Shown piece after piece: positions 30,500 through 42,464 of a DNA stretch of 64,000 nt. The DNA lies in the NCBI GenBank assembly GCA_036768485.1, contig JAVLUZ010000142.1, positions 2,727,848 through 2,791,847 of the forward strand, read 5' to 3'. The DNA comes from Mermis nigrescens (taxonomy: Eukaryota; Nematoda; Enoplea; Mermithida; Mermithidae). The notes below the pieces were generated by a model. It searched no databases. It was not told the DNA's origin and was given only the letters and a program-made list of their open reading frames with translations. The position numbers and the translations under genes were made by a program. Position 1 is the first letter of the stretch. Each line of letters opens with the position of its first letter.

Positions 30500-30800
30500 A
30501 GGGGGCGGGGTGGGGCGGCCACCACAGGTGGGCGACGCCAAAATTCTGAGGGGCAGGGGTGAAAAATTTTTTCAAAGGTAAAAAAATGGTCTTAAAAATG
30601 GTGGTGTGGCGAAGAAGATCATTTTTCAACATTTCTCATAGAGCACTATCCATTGGCGTCAAAAAATTGCAAAAAAAAACTAAAAATTTTAAAAATTGAA
30701 TGCTGGGGGTTATTTTGGTTTCTGGGGAAAGTATTTTGGTTTCTCGGGGAGGGGGTGTATACATTCAAACCCCCAACACCCAAGTGTGGCGGCCACCCTC
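30500..30800 (-). repeat. G-rich interspersed repeat (reverse orientation)
   Basis: Contains caggtgggcgacgccaaaat, 'aaatggtcttaaaaatgg', 'catttctcat' and ccccaacacccaagtgtgg, matching in order the second unit at 8,060-8,360. Lies in the DEG/ENaC intron. Confidence 0.6.
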
Positions 30801-31997
30801 TTCCTTAGTCGAAAAATTTCTTGAGAATGCATGGAAAGATAGAAAAACTGTAGTTTTTTGTCATGAAATATTCAAATTTTTGTCGCTACGCGCCATGTGT
30901 AACATACATATGTAACATAAAGCAAATGAAACGCTAAGAAGATTTTTAGGCATCTCACCATACAATTTTTCGTCTAATTACACTAACTTATCGCTTGAAC
31001 ACCAATATGCTATTTTATATGGACATTGTGACGTTTCTTTGTTAATCAGAGTTACTGTATTTGAATAATAAAAATTCCTTGTTGTCGTTTACATCGAAAA
31101 AATGCGTCTGGTACATAACTCGATTTTAAAACATCGGCTACGCTTTCGGAAATAGATCTTTGTAATCAATTTTTAAGCTACATTAACTCGCAAATGAATA
31201 GAGCATGCTCGAGAAATGGAAAAGAAGGAATTTCTATGTCAACAACATTAAATTTTTAACCTTGTTTTTACTTCGGCGCATGTATGGGTTACCACATCTT
31301 AGCCAGGCCGGGAAAGGAAATTCGAACTCCCATCAGTGTTTTTTTGCACAAGGTCCGTATGTACATGTACAACGATGGTCCCCAAAAGTCTTTTGTATAT
31401 TTTGTACACACAAACTTTTGGGTACTATAATATGGTACGGTAGCGATTTTGTGTGGTAAAAACAAAGTTGTTCGACTTTTTGGTAGTGTATTTTAGCTAA
31501 TTTCTGGGTGTCTAAGAGGCAAAAATCACTAAGAATCGTCTTGAAACGGCGCGAGGCACCGAAAAATCTGACATTTTCCTTTTGAAATGCAATTTCTGCC
31601 ATTATAAAGATATATAGAACACACAATTACTCAGTTTGGCGCGAAGCGTCGAAACTTTTTGCGAATATCAGACCTTTTTTTACGATTTGTGTCTTCCCAA
31701 AAATCTTTGTACATGTACAAAGACGATCTCAAAAAGTCGTGGTACATCGGGAATAATCTTTGCCAAGTACAGAAAAAACACTGACTCCCATATTCTCTAT
31801 TTTTCCATTCTTTCATAATAATTTCGAACCGAAATTATATATACCCCTCCTAGAATTTCGGTTCTGCCCGTAACAACACCTTGTAGAAAAAATTCGCATG
31901 AAAGTAGTCGAATCATGCGGTAAAAATGCACTACCCGGCCGACTTATTCCAAGGCACTTCGCGAAAGGTCGTGCGCGCCTTTTCCGCCCATCCGAAC
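30801..31997. other. Remainder of DEG/ENaC intron
   Basis: No exon recognised. Around 31,330-31,780 short motifs recur (gtacatgtac, ggcgcgaagcgtcg, ggcgcgaggcaccg). Similar GGCGCGAAGCGCC-type words appear at 35,170, 47,240 and 49,165, so an old dispersed repeat is likely. Confidence 0.45.
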
Positions 31998-32941
31998 CTG
32001 GGTATTTCCATTTTGGTACATATGTGGTGCCGGTCGATTGTCAAAGGGCGAATGCTGACGTAGCAGGACGAAGGACCCATCAGATTCGTGCGCCTGCGAT
32101 ATTTTGAATCGGGGGGATAGGTCTCCAGCCAAGCAATCTTGGTGAGATCAACAAGCTCTGAATTCAAGCTCTTCGCCTCCTGCTCGGTCAATCTAGCGTT
32201 ATCGGGGACTTCGGTCAAGAACGACATACTCAGATACGAACTGTTGATGGGAGAATAGCAAAAGGCCAAACAAACGTGTTCCGATCCATGATGGAAATTA
32301 ATGCGACGAACTAACTTCTTTGGCGATGACGCAATCATTAGCTTGTTTACCAAATCCGTCAAATTGATAGGCTGTTGTTTGAGTTTTCTGACCAAGTGCC
32401 CGTAGACCGTCCAATCCTCGTCGGTTATCCTCGGAAGGCCTTTATCTGGACTAAGCTTAATGAGCCATAGTATTTCTTGTTTAGTTAGATTCATTTCGTA
32501 AGGTTTATCCCAATCGAGCCAGTGGATCCAGTGTGCGAAGCACAGGCTTACCGGCGGATATTCGACGTCAGTGCTAGACATTGCTGTCCAATGAATCGTC
32601 GTTTCCTTGCTACTGAAACGCCAAATTTCGTTCGAAATTTGATAACAGGCATAGCCGGTTGATGCCAAAAATATACTTAACCAAAAGGCTGTCATAAACT
32701 TCGATTTTGATCTGGCTAAATAAAAGGGCCCATGCAGAGTAGTTTCGGCGAAAAAACCGGACGTGGCATCCGAATTTTGTTTCTGTTCGAGATGCGACAA
32801 GCGTTCGGCCAAATCTCGAACCGTCTTAATAAATTGTTCCAGCGGTATGTTCATCCGATAATCGACCCTTGAGTCAAAAATATCGCACTGTTTGCATGCT
32901 GTACTAACTTTTTCCAACATTTTCGAACTTCGGCATTCCAT
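31998..32941 (-). CDS. DEG/ENaC-type channel, N-terminal exon (TM1 and extracellular domain)
   Basis: The frame from ATG 32,941 encodes a cytosolic N-terminus, the family's HG gating motif (FFAETTLHGPFYLA, about residues 63-76), TM1 (FMTAFWLSIFLASTGYACY), then YPPVSLCF and a Cys-containing ectodomain to ...ICTKMEIPR. The donor CAG|gttcgg (31,997) leaves phase 2, which joins the exon at 29,115 in frame. The two exons give 435 residues, slightly below the usual 450-600, so an intermediate exon or shorter finger region is possible. An earlier non-coding exon cannot be excluded. Confidence 0.85.
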
Positions 32942-33385
32942 AGCTTATTGGCGTATTCGTCTATGAAAGGTGCCGCAGACAATAAGATGGCTAATGTTTC
33001 AAGGAAGGAAAGGCTAAAATTACAACAATAATTATTCTTAAAAATCTTAATTATGGTCAAAAGAGCTGATCATTGGCGTGACTGAGGATTGCGGTGCATC
33101 CAAAATCCCTGAATTAGTCACACTGTTTACGTGTACTAGCCTTGAAAAAATTCTCCATGTCTTTATAAATGCTTATTAGCATAAAATTGATATTCTCTAT
33201 AAATACGGTTCTAAGTAAATAACTACCGCCAGAATTTTTCGCTTATTTTTCGGATAGAAATCTGATAATTTGGCTACTATCAAGTTGAATTTTCTTACTT
33301 CCCTTGTCAGAAACCAAATAAATAACTGTTATTAAACGCAGATGATGAATATCTACATGTTGGGTGTTGTGTATACTTGATGGGC
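32942..33385. other. Upstream of DEG/ENaC; nothing recognised
   Basis: Should contain the promoter or 5' UTR. No clear TATA element or conserved motif was identified. Confidence 0.4.
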
Positions 33386-33725
33386 ACCATACCTGGGCGT
33401 GGGTATTCGGGAGGTTTTCAAGCCCCACAAACCAAAATACCTCACGAGACACCCAAAATCCCCTATCCAAAATTCAATTTTTGAAAATTTTTCGTTTTTT
33501 TCGCAATTTTTTTATTTCAATGGATATTGCTCGATGAGAAACCTTGAAAAATGGTGTTTTTTTCGCCATACCACTATTTTTGAAGGCATCTTTCGACCGT
33601 TGAAAAATCTTAAAATTGAATTTTGGGGGATATTTTGGTTTTTGGGAGGAAGGTGTTTTGGCTTCTCGGGGGATGCATACCCCCCCCCAATACCCCCCTC
33701 CCCACGCCCAGGTGGGATCAGAGGT
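33386..33725 (+). repeat. G-rich interspersed repeat
   Basis: Runs from cacctgggcgtgggtattcg to cccctccccacgcccaggtg. It includes 'ttgctcgatgagaaacc' and a pyrimidine-rich 'ttcgcaattttttt'. The two ends are inverted (cctgggcgtggg / cccacgcccagg), giving a palindromic terminus. Confidence 0.6.
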
Positions 33726-33915
33726 GCAAATCCATTCTGCAAGCCGCATAATAAACTTGAAGTTTCTGCATTTCTTAGCGGAAGTCTGATTTTAGTAGAT
33801 TCTTACAACATTCACAGGCATACATAGGTAACTTTTTCCTGGTCCCCTCCTTTTATGTCCTTAATGATGCGTTATTCCGAGTATATTCGTCGTTTTTGTT
33901 CCATCGGAGCATTTC
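33726..33915 (+). repeat. Helitron 3'-end fragment
   Basis: Matches the 3' tail of the Helitron family (ggtaactttttcctggtccc, 'tgttccatcggagcatttc'). The CTAG end is degraded (near ttggtattag). The nearest relative is copy E at 57,792 (shared 'ttcttacaa', 'gcatacataggtaac'). Confidence 0.55.
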
Positions 33916-35547
33916 TCATTGGTATTAGTTTTAATCCTCAGTATTGTAATTTCGAAAAATCATTTTACCATAGGGCATTAAATACTAACAATTAGTATCA
34001 ATACCTTTTGCTAAGCAGAAAATTTGTTCGTAATTGCATGCTAACACGAAAAATACGTTCAGCTTTAGAGTATAGACGAGAGAGCAAAGTCTAAATTTCG
34101 GCAAATAGGTACTTTAGATGAGTAATGCTAAAAATTGTGAAATTTTGATGCTCTCTGAGGAAGAATTAAAAGAAATTAATCCATTTTACTTTTTGGAAAC
34201 TAAATTTTAATGATGAAGATAGGATAATTTGATGATGTCGAGATGTATATTACTTACAATTTATGCGATTTCCAAGAAGGATTACAGCTATTCCAAGAAA
34301 ATCTACTTTAGTAAATTTTTCCTCATTCGACATGAGCAATACTTCGGAAAAAATATGCTGATAATAAAATGCATATTTAGAAAAATAGAAGTTGTTTGAA
34401 ATAAACACAAATATCAGACAATAAAAATTAAATAAATACAGTAAAAATGGGGAGTATAAAATGGTAATAAAATGATGCTTTAATGAAGTAAAATAAAATA
34501 CATATCACCAGAAAAAGTATGACTTTCCAAAAAGATCCGATAATTTCACTTATGAAAGAAATTTTCGAATATTTTACTTTGACCGTGGTGCACAGCTTGC
34601 GTGACCAGTCTGAGGGCGGGGTCAGTCAGAGAGCTTTTCTTAAACTAAATTGGATCCAAAAATCGCCATAAAGCTTACATTAGCATTAAATCACCCTCAT
34701 TGGCAAGTTTAAGTTAATTTGAAAAAAAATTTCTAGTCAGCTATTTTGTTTTGACCCCTTTTTTTCCACAAATTTTCCACTTTGTTATTCTGGGAGAGTG
34801 TCTAGACTCAGTGAGTCCCAGCCCTAGTCACCCACACGTCTGTCTACTTCCAGCTCCTCTTCCCACCTGTATGCTAATGGCGACCCCGGGCACATAGGTG
34901 GTTTTCTGAATTGGGAGGAGGGAGGCTAAAATTTCGAAGTCAGATATCTCAACAACTACGTGTTGAGAGGCAAAAAATGATGGTATTTTTACAGTGTTTC
35001 TCAGTGAGAAACACTTTAAACACACTAGAGAAAAAATTTCATAATTTGTAAAATATACCGCTTGATGAAATCATCTTCGCAAAATACGTTGCATAAAATA
35101 AGAAAATTATTTCCAAAATATGACTCACGGAAATGTCGTTGGACTTGTTTCGTAATAAACAACAGATCTGGCGCGAAGCGCCTGAAAATTATGGGCTTTA
35201 TAGTTTAAAAGTGCGCTACAGTCTATTCTGGCGGTCTTTCAAATGCACTTCAGGAATTTTCAACTTTTTCCTCTGGGGGACCTTTGCCGTGAAATTCCTT
35301 CGTATTTCCGAAATTCCGGGGGAGGGATTGAGTCCTCCTTATTCCCCACGGCGTCTTGCCTGGGCGACCCTTTCCGGAATATTGCGCTTTGCATTTCATT
35401 CTGGACCGCGTTCTAATCGCCCTATTACGCATTTTCGTTTCCATTTTTTGAAAACGCACACATTATTATGTATGTCAGATACTCGCCTGTTCTGTAGTAA
35501 TTAAGAACTTGCGAAAAAATGTCCAAATGTCGATCGAAGAAATGTTA
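33916..35547. other. No gene recognised
   Basis: AT-rich. An open frame at 35,133-35,504 is not protein-like: it overlaps a GGCGCGAAGCGCC-type repeat word and lacks domains. The next exon of the Kv channel was sought here on the minus strand and not found. Confidence 0.4.
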
Positions 35548-35685
35548 GCCTAGAACTGGGTTGTAATTTACTAAATTTTCCGTCAATTTCGATAATCTGG
35601 TCGCCGGAATTTTCTTCAACACGTTTTTATAAGTTTCATGTCGAACGCCGCCCACATTCAAAATGACGCGATTTTTCAAATCCAT
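35548..35685 (-). CDS. Shaw-type voltage-gated K+ channel, first T1-domain exon
   Basis: From ATG 35,685 the minus strand reads [20 protein letters not shown], then [11 protein letters not shown] and NYNPVL. This is the start of the T1/BTB tetramerisation domain, and the wording ([26 protein letters not shown]...NY.P.L) is closest to Shaw/Kv3 channels. T1 assembles four subunits below the membrane pore. The frame meets a TAA at 35,545, and I see no consensus GT donor nearby (gttcta or a GC donor are possibilities). The following exon (EYFFDRHP region) is not in the adjacent sequence. It may be a real 5' exon with a distant partner or a truncated copy. Confidence 0.72.
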
Positions 35686-36613
35686 ACTTTGATAGCTAAT
35701 TTTTTATAATAATTGTTTGATCGTATAGTCGCCTAAAGCCGTCTTACTGTAAGCGCGACCTTTACATTACTATTTCGAATTGTTAATCATATGCAAATGA
35801 GGACATTGTTCTGAAAAGTAGGATGAAAAAAGATTATGTGCATAGATTCGACGTAAATATCTCGGATGCGAACGCGATAATTGCGCGTTGACCCCATTGT
35901 TGATTATTAATTACGTCATAATAAGCGCGAATATGAACTGATTATAGACCGATGAAATACCAATCTATTCGTAAGTAATTTCTTAAATTAAATGTTAAGT
36001 TCAGTGTAAAAATTATAGTTTGCGAAAAAGGACAATATTCCCAGCAAAAAGCAAGATTTTTGCGATTTTTCAATTAGTCTGAGAAAAAAATGAGGCAAAA
36101 GGGACAAAGCTTATTGTATGATAGTCTGTAAGAGTACAATGTAGTCTTTATACATATATTGACATGTATAAAAATATTGCAATGCTTTATTTATTACATG
36201 TTTATGTGTAGCAATGCATTCTCAAGGGATACAAAATTGGTAAAATGTAATATTGATAAAGCTACGTTAGGAATAAATAAGAGAATTCCAATAGGTTAGG
36301 TCCTTCCTTTTTTCTTTGATTGTTTATGGTAGCAAACATTATAAAATAATATAATTACGCTGGGGTGATGGTCTTAGGGAAAATTCGGACCCACATAATC
36401 CAAAAGACCCCTTCCTACCATTTTCCGGTAGTAGTATATGCTGGGAGCCTGGATCTGGATCTTATGTATAAGTATAGGCCGTGTGTACAAGCATAGACCA
36501 TGTGTATAAGTATAGGACACGTGTGTAAGCATAGGCCACACGTATGTATAAGTATATCTATTTTGTTTTTCAGGACGATGGAAGGCGGAGTCAGTCGGGT
36601 TAATGATATACTA
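35686..36613. other. No gene recognised
   Basis: Presumed 5' flank of the Kv exon. 36,480-36,560 has an imperfect short tandem repeat (tgtataagtatagg...). No coding signal. Confidence 0.4.
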
Positions 36614-37752
36614 CTAGCAAAGAAAAAATGATCCGATGGAATATAAAAGATGATTTTACTTCGAAATCTGGATTGTTAAGGATGTAAAAGGAAGGGACTA
36701 GGAAAAGCTACCTAAAGTCGCAAAATCTGATAAAAATCACACTTTCTCTAAGCAACGCAAAAAATCGAAGTATATTCTGCGGCCTTAAAAAAGTGTCATT
36801 TTTAAATAATTTTCAAAGTTTCAGATAAGAGTGTATAAACGAAATCTATAATGTTTATTTTTTTAAATTTCTGGCAAGTAGCAACGCTGACTAGCTTCGT
36901 ATTCAGATTGGTAGAAAACTAAGTGGTATTGTAATTAAAGTCGTTTTTTTTTGTTATGAGCATTATAGCAAGCAAAGCAGGGGCCGATTGATTAGTGCAC
37001 ACAATCGTTACGGGCATGCTAGTGTACCTAAATTCAGTCTGTTTCAAGTCAACTCACGCGTTTCCTACTGTTTTAAACCAACCATTTCTTCATTTGTTTT
37101 GGATGCATCGATGTTTGCTATTTCATTCAATTGGCTTAGAAAGACTGTTAGTTTACTCAATATCATTTCCCATAGCTACTGCATAGCTAACGTGCTGCTT
37201 TTTCAATCATTTTTATGGTTAAATATTTATTTTAATGTGTTGGCCATAGGAATTTACTTCGATTTTTTGCGTTGCTTAGAGAAAGTGTAATTTTTATCAG
37301 ATTCTGCGACTTTAGGTAGCTTTTTCCTAGTCCCTCCTTCTACATCCTTAACAATCCACAATTCCAAGTATATTCATCTTTTTTGTTCCTTCGGAGCATT
37401 TTTCTTTGCTAGTGCCCTACTTTTAATTAGCATGATTTGAGTACATCAGTCAGTAAACACATACAGTAACATGCCACAATAACGACAGTAGTACAAGAAC
37501 GCAGAAAACAATATTGTTCTGAAAGTTAGCATTTCTTTTTTAAACAAGACAACCTTCCCCTCAGGCACTTAGCTGGCCGTTCTATTTTGAGGGAACCAAC
37601 ACCAATTTTTCGGGGTACTAAGCCCAAAAAGCCAGAAATAGCACAGAATAACGTGTAATAAGTCCTGTTTTTTCCAATTTTTTTTGAAATTTGAAGGGGG
37701 GTTCGGACCACTCATTCTCCCAGAGCTACGTGCCTGCTTCCCCAATTTAAAG

Positions 37753-38019
37753 CCTCCGTGGCTTAGTGGTTAACGATCTAACTACAAGTTGCGGGCACGA
37801 GGTTCGAAACCACGCACTGTGGGTTCTTTCTTCGTGCAGTCGGCTGATTTTTTCCAGCGGGACACTTACGTGATACCGCTGGTATCCAGCAGGGCTCTTA
37901 AAGAGGTACTGCTGGTATAACTCGGTGAGATGATAATCTATTCCGCGGAGCACAATGGGCTTGTAGCCTGCGTGCTTGGGTCTCACAGGAGGTACCACCG
38001 CTACATCACCTATCACCTA
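37753..38019 (+). mobile_element. tRNA-derived SINE with 13-bp target duplication
   Basis: Flanked by perfect copies of ccccaatttaaag (37,740-37,752 and 38,020-38,032). The head has RNA polymerase III box A (tggcttagtgg) and box B (ggttcgaaacc) at tRNA spacing, followed by a ~190 bp body with short internal duplications (taccgctggtat / tactgctggtat). The 13-bp duplication implies LINE-type mobilisation. Confidence 0.85.
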
Positions 38020-38688
38020 CCCCAATTTAAAGGATCAAAAGTTTTTAGCAGAAATTTCACGCAAGTATTGGGTGTAAAGAACACTACGCTCAGATTCGTT
38101 ATCCTGACTTTACATGCAACATTTTGAAAAAATAAGCTTCTGCAACGCTCTGAAGCTGAAGTTAATTTTCAGTGTAAACTTTACACAACTACTGGGTGTG
38201 AATAAAACAAACAGTCATATTCGAAATTCTGACCCTACGCAGCATATTTTGAAAAAATTTACCTTTTGTAACACTCTAAGAATAAAACAAATTCGTATTG
38301 TTAACTTTATACATTAACAATAAATGAATAGTCGAAACTGTACATAACTACTAGGTATAGAGAAAACTAACAGTCAGCTTCGTAATCCAGACGTTACGTT
38401 GAACATTTTGAAAAAATTAAGCTTCCGCAAGGCTCTAGAACTAAAGTTAATTTGCAGTGTAAACTTTACACCACCATTGAGTGTAAAGAAGGTTTAAGTT
38501 GGATTCGTAATTCTGATATTATTCTGATATTACGATCAACATTTATGAAAAATTAAGTCTCCACAACGGCCTGAAGACAGATAAATATTAAATGTAACCC
38601 GCTTTACACCACTGTTTAATGTAAACAAACGTGCACAAATGGCGTATCACGTTTGATTCCTGGTCATTTCAGACTTGAGATCATGTGG

Positions 38689-39925
38689 CCCGGTTTCTAT
38701 AAAAAATATTAGTTGATATTAGTAATATTTATTTGGAATTACTGCTGCACAAAAAATCATGATATTAGTAATATATATTAGTAATAATGTTTGTAGTAGA
38801 AAAAACCGGTTTTCTAAAATATTAGTTGGCCGTTACATAAAATGTTACCAAATTACTAATAAATATTTTTGAAATCACTAATATTATTACCACATTAGAA
38901 GTCGATTTTTTGCCGTCTGTTTCATAATTATTTTACTGGCACTAATACAAATAAAATCTCATCCGATATTCGCCTATGTATGTGAAATTTAGTTTCTTAC
39001 TTATTACAATCAGTCAACGATACTTCTGCGAAATTTCAAATAAAGTTGACTACTTTTTATAAAATTACAGGATTTTCTCTGAAGCATACATTTATATATG
39101 GCCATTCGATGTTATGCATGAGTAATATATATGCATACTTTTCATCATTAGAATTTGTATAAAATGGTTTAAGTTCCGATTCTGAACAAGTAGATTTAGC
39201 CACTGTTGCTTATTTCGGTCGACGTCTACGGATTTTTAGAAATCGAATTGAGTTTGATCCAACTGATTTTACCCAAAAATTTCGCTTAAATTCAACTATT
39301 TTCGACAATATTTTGAATGATATCCGTCTAAGCTTATAATATCCTACTGATCGAAATTATGCGTTAATGCCACAACAATAGCTTTTAATAGCCGTTCGAT
39401 ATTTAGCAACTGGCAGTCACATGAAACTTGTTGGTGATGCACGCGAGTTATCAAAAGCATCCTTATCACGATACGTTCATAAAGTCGTACAAGAAATAAA
39501 TAATTGTTATTTTAATGCAATTGTACGATGGCCTGATAACTGCAGATATTGCTCAACATTTTTACCGAAAAGCAGGAATCATTTTTATCCTTTCAACTGA
39601 AAAATCCTATACTGAGAGCGTAATCTTTGATTCTAAACCATTCTTGTTGCTTATTGCTGGCGGTTATAGTATCATCAAATTTGGCGAATAAAATTTTCCT
39701 CGAATCATTAATGCGCTTCAATAATAATACTTTAATCTCGTCATCTTTTGGCATGATAAAGTCCTAAAGGCTAAATTATAAAAAGTTAAATAAGTGAATG
39801 CAAAAAAACAAAATCTGCTCACAAAAAACAAATCGATGCACAAAACAACAATCAACAATACACAGATACCAATAAAATTAGTAATAATATGAGTTATATT
39901 TATTAGTGCCTTGTGAAACAGAGAA
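38689..39925 (+). mobile_element. Decayed PIF/Harbinger transposon
   Basis: The left end ggcccggtttctataaaa and right end (complement ctctgtttcacaaggcac) resemble Harbinger termini (GGCC.GTTTCAC). The ends are rich in ATATTAGTAATAT. The interior holds a transposase remnant (39,214-39,600). Insertion appears to have removed some Helitron sequence. Confidence 0.6.
39214..39600 (+). pseudogene. HARBI1-like transposase remnant
   Basis: One frame gives FGRRLRIFRNRIEF, FRLNSTIFDNILNDI, LLIAVRYLATGSHMKLVGDA, ELSKASLSRYVHKVVQEIN and IVRWP. After a frame change it continues TADIAQHFYRKAG. These are the N-terminal and nuclease-entry motifs of Harbinger transposases (L.A.R..ATG....VGD...SK.S..R.V; F...AG). 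It has two in-frame stops plus the frame change, and the DDE part is lost. A fossil. Confidence 0.75.
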
Positions 39926-39929
39926 TATT

Positions 39930-40000
39930 GTGAATTTTAATTTCACAATATTAAAATTTATTAAATAATAAATTTAATAAATTTTAATATTGTGAACTTT
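39930..40000. repeat. AT-rich palindrome at Harbinger/Helitron junction
   Basis: A near-perfect inverted repeat built on caatattaaaatttatta and its complement, with an AT-rich centre near 39,967. Could extrude as a hairpin; may be a by-product of the adjacent insertion. Confidence 0.5.
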
Positions 40001-40821
40001 AAAGTTTTGAATCATTGTAAAGAAATTCGGTTTGGGCCAGTTTATAGCCTTTGTATCGTAGCACGTTTGAATGCAGAAAACTTCAGTTCCGCACAATGTT
40101 TGAGATATTCACCAATCAAAATATTGACGAAAATGTGTTTTTTGCCCAATCTAATACATCCATAAATAACTCAATATTGAGTTTTTTAAAGACGGTTGCT
40201 GCGACAGAAGTTGGCAGGGAAATCTTAAAAACAAAATCTGTTGTGCACTGTCCACTGGAGTGTAAAGTTTAAACCCCTAGGTCTAGCTCCGTATTGAGTA
40301 TACAAAAGCTTCGCTGGTAAGCAGAAAGTATCCCTTAGGCCACAGTACATTGCTATCAGAAAAAATTTCTTAGGACTCATATCCGGAGTTGTTGGCAGAC
40401 ATCAAAAAGTCAAAAACACAGCAAAAATCTGTATTTACACGAGCAGATTTTTACACTCTTTGCACTCCTTCTCAAAAACTAATGCGAAATTCAAAAAAGA
40501 AAAAATGTCCCCCTAAAGAATTCAATCCTCTAAAATTCTATACTATTTAATTGTTTCAGGCATTTACAGAGAGTTGTACCACCAAAATTATACAGAAAAA
40601 ATACCACCGAAATTCGTTGTTATAACCTCACGCCAAAACTTTACACACTCATTAAAAAGTCAGTATTAAGTGTAAACAAAAATAAAAAACAGCTCCATAA
40701 AGTTTTATAAATCTATCTTTCAAAAAAACCGCACCCTTAGGATGTAACTCGTTATAGCTGTTAGGATCACGCATGTTTGGAGTACCCATTGTGGTACTGG
40801 CAGCTAACGCGCTACTTATGA

Positions 40822-41275
40822 TTTGAAAAATATTGCAGGCTTGTTCTTAAGAAATAATTTTTGTAAATATTAAGCTCTAATCTTTAAATGTTCATTGGCT
40901 TGTGAGACGAGTTCAATTTAGTACGTATTTTTAATATGTTGAAAAAGTTGTGCTTAACGAGTTGAAATGAATATTCCTAGCTCTGAATGGTGTCTCTCTA
41001 AACATTGCCTCACTCTGAAGCTCTTTGAGCAAAATTTTCCGTCTTTTACAACATTTTTATCATAAAGCAAACGTTGTACCTATTTGTTAGATGAAAAGTT
41101 TACATATCTGCTGTTGCTAGTCAAAAGTCACGAGTTTAGAAATCTAATAAACAATGTCATTCTTCCAAAAATTTGAGCTATTATGCGCCTGACTGAAAGT
41201 ATAAGTCTATGTAATATTAGTGTTTTTCTTAGAAATATTATGTCTTGCAGGATAATAGCAATTTGATTTATGCAG
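40822..41275. other. Presumed intron 5' of GFM2-like exon
   Basis: No preceding exon (which should encode the N-terminal ..IGI.AHIDA part of the G domain) was recognised in the 450 bp before the acceptor. Confidence 0.35.
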
Positions 41276-41389
41276 GTAAAACGATGACGACGGAAAGAAT
41301 GCTGTACCTTGCTGGAGTGACTCGCTACATGGGTGATGTAGATAGCGGCAATACAGTAACGGATTACATGACTCAAGAGAGAGAGCGAG
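41276..41389 (+). CDS. GFM2: GFM2-like mitochondrial elongation factor G2, internal exon
   Basis: A 114-nt exon between acceptor tttatgcag (41,275) and donor gtaaac (41,390), phase 1 at both ends. It encodes [31 protein letters not shown] and TQERERG, corresponding to the P-loop (GKT) and following segment of EF-G-type GTPases. The GDVD.G.TVTD.M.QERERG wording favours GFM2 (mitochondrial ribosome recycling) over GFM1. The neighbouring exons (the rest of the P-loop; ITIQSA.. switch region) are not visible; the next may lie in the assembly gap at 42,291 or beyond. An isolated exon duplicate is possible. Confidence 0.72.
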
Positions 41390-41547
41390 GTAAACATAAC
41401 ATTTTTATACTCGTTACCACATGTAAAGCCTATTTCGTTTATTTTAGAGCTATTTCGCTGAATTTAAACGACATGAATCGGGGTACAAATATTAATCTGA
41501 TACACTTTTATCACTGGACAGTGTCGTATGTCATCCTATTAGCGGAA

Positions 41548-41945
41548 TAGGACGTTTTGGCGACGCCGTTTTGGCGCCACACTCTTTGTAATATTATTGA
41601 TTATTTACATTTCCTTTATGATTAGAGTAGAATACAGATTCTGGAAGCCCATTCAATTCTCTACGTGATGGTATAAATTACTTTGAGAATATCTTCAAAT
41701 TTAATGAGAATTTGAATGCATCTAAAAATACACTGGATTTTCTACAGTTTTTCAGTCGTACACAAATGAATACTCATCGAATCGTAAAGATCAATATGCT
41801 ATTTTGTAGCTTGTAGAACCTGCTTTCTGAATATATAATTTATTTTAAGATTGCCTCAAATTGATTTAATTAGAATAATTTGTAAGTTGCTGGTGCCAGC
41901 CAAAACAGTAGCGCTAAAACGTCGTAGACCGTCCTATTAGTTATA
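41548..41945. repeat. Candidate MITE with inverted ends
   Basis: The left end tagcggaataggacgttttgg and the complement of the right end (aataggacggtctacgacg) are related, followed on both sides by 'gttttggc/gttttagc' words. About 400 bp, no ORF. Target duplication unclear. Confidence 0.4.
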
Positions 41946-42053
41946 ACTAGGAGTGGCAAAGTCGCAAGAAAAGGACTTTCCGGACTACATATAGTCCAGG
42001 TTTAAGTCCGGACTGCGACTAAGATGGTAAATTCGGATTCATTACAAAGTCAT

Positions 42054-42290
42054 TTATGAGTAAAGTGTCAAGTGGAAATGGTGGTTCACGACCATATAAC
42101 ATTTCAAAAGGTGATATATTAGTTGATGATTGCAGAGTCGCGTGATATGCGAATAACACAAAAAAGATAGAAATTGTTCCCAATCATACTGGGATCGCGC
42201 ACTCAGCTTAGACAAATCATCAATCAAAGTGCGATTATAACGTTCCACTAACCCCATCACACTGGGGGTGATGTGGGGTTGTAAATATTT
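42054..42290 (-). pseudogene. LTR-retrotransposon integrase fragment (Gypsy-like)
   Basis: Next to the assembly gap the minus strand reads HITPSVMGLVERYNRTLIDD, then WEQFLSFLCYSH. The G.VER.NRTL...L motif with downstream W...L....Y is the end of a retroviral-type integrase core as in Gypsy/Ty3 elements. The rest of the element is presumably in or collapsed at the gap. Confidence 0.65.
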
Positions 42291-42390
42291 NNNNNNNNNN
42301 NNNNNNNNNNNNNNNNNNNNNNNNNNNNNNNNNNNNNNNNNNNNNNNNNNNNNNNNNNNNNNNNNNNNNNNNNNNNNNNNNNNNNNNNNN
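42291..42390. other. Assembly gap (100 N)
   Basis: Exactly 100 unknown bases, the conventional size for a gap of unknown length. It separates a Gypsy integrase fragment from Helitron copy D. Confidence 0.99.
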
Positions 42391-42464
42391 CACTCCCATT
42401 CGAGAACTGAGGCGAAATTCAAAAAACGAAAAAGTGTTATCTGCAGAACCTAAATAGACGAATT

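Larger units (their letters stand above)
36614..40821 (-). mobile_element. Non-autonomous Helitron, copy C, with nested insertions
   Basis: On the minus strand the 5' end is TCATAAGTAGCGCG (from 40,821, preceded by A) and the 3' end is CTTTGCTAG at 36,614, followed by T. The inverted-repeat tail spans 36,614-36,790 against about 37,250-37,413. Nested inside are a SINE (37,753-38,019) and a decayed Harbinger element (about 38,689-39,925). The ~275 bp TTTACAC units are reduced (about 38,170-38,640). Confidence 0.75.

Noticed and set aside
35133..35504. 123-codon open frame
   Set aside because: No domain, no splice or start context, overlaps a dispersed repeat word and an antisense frame.
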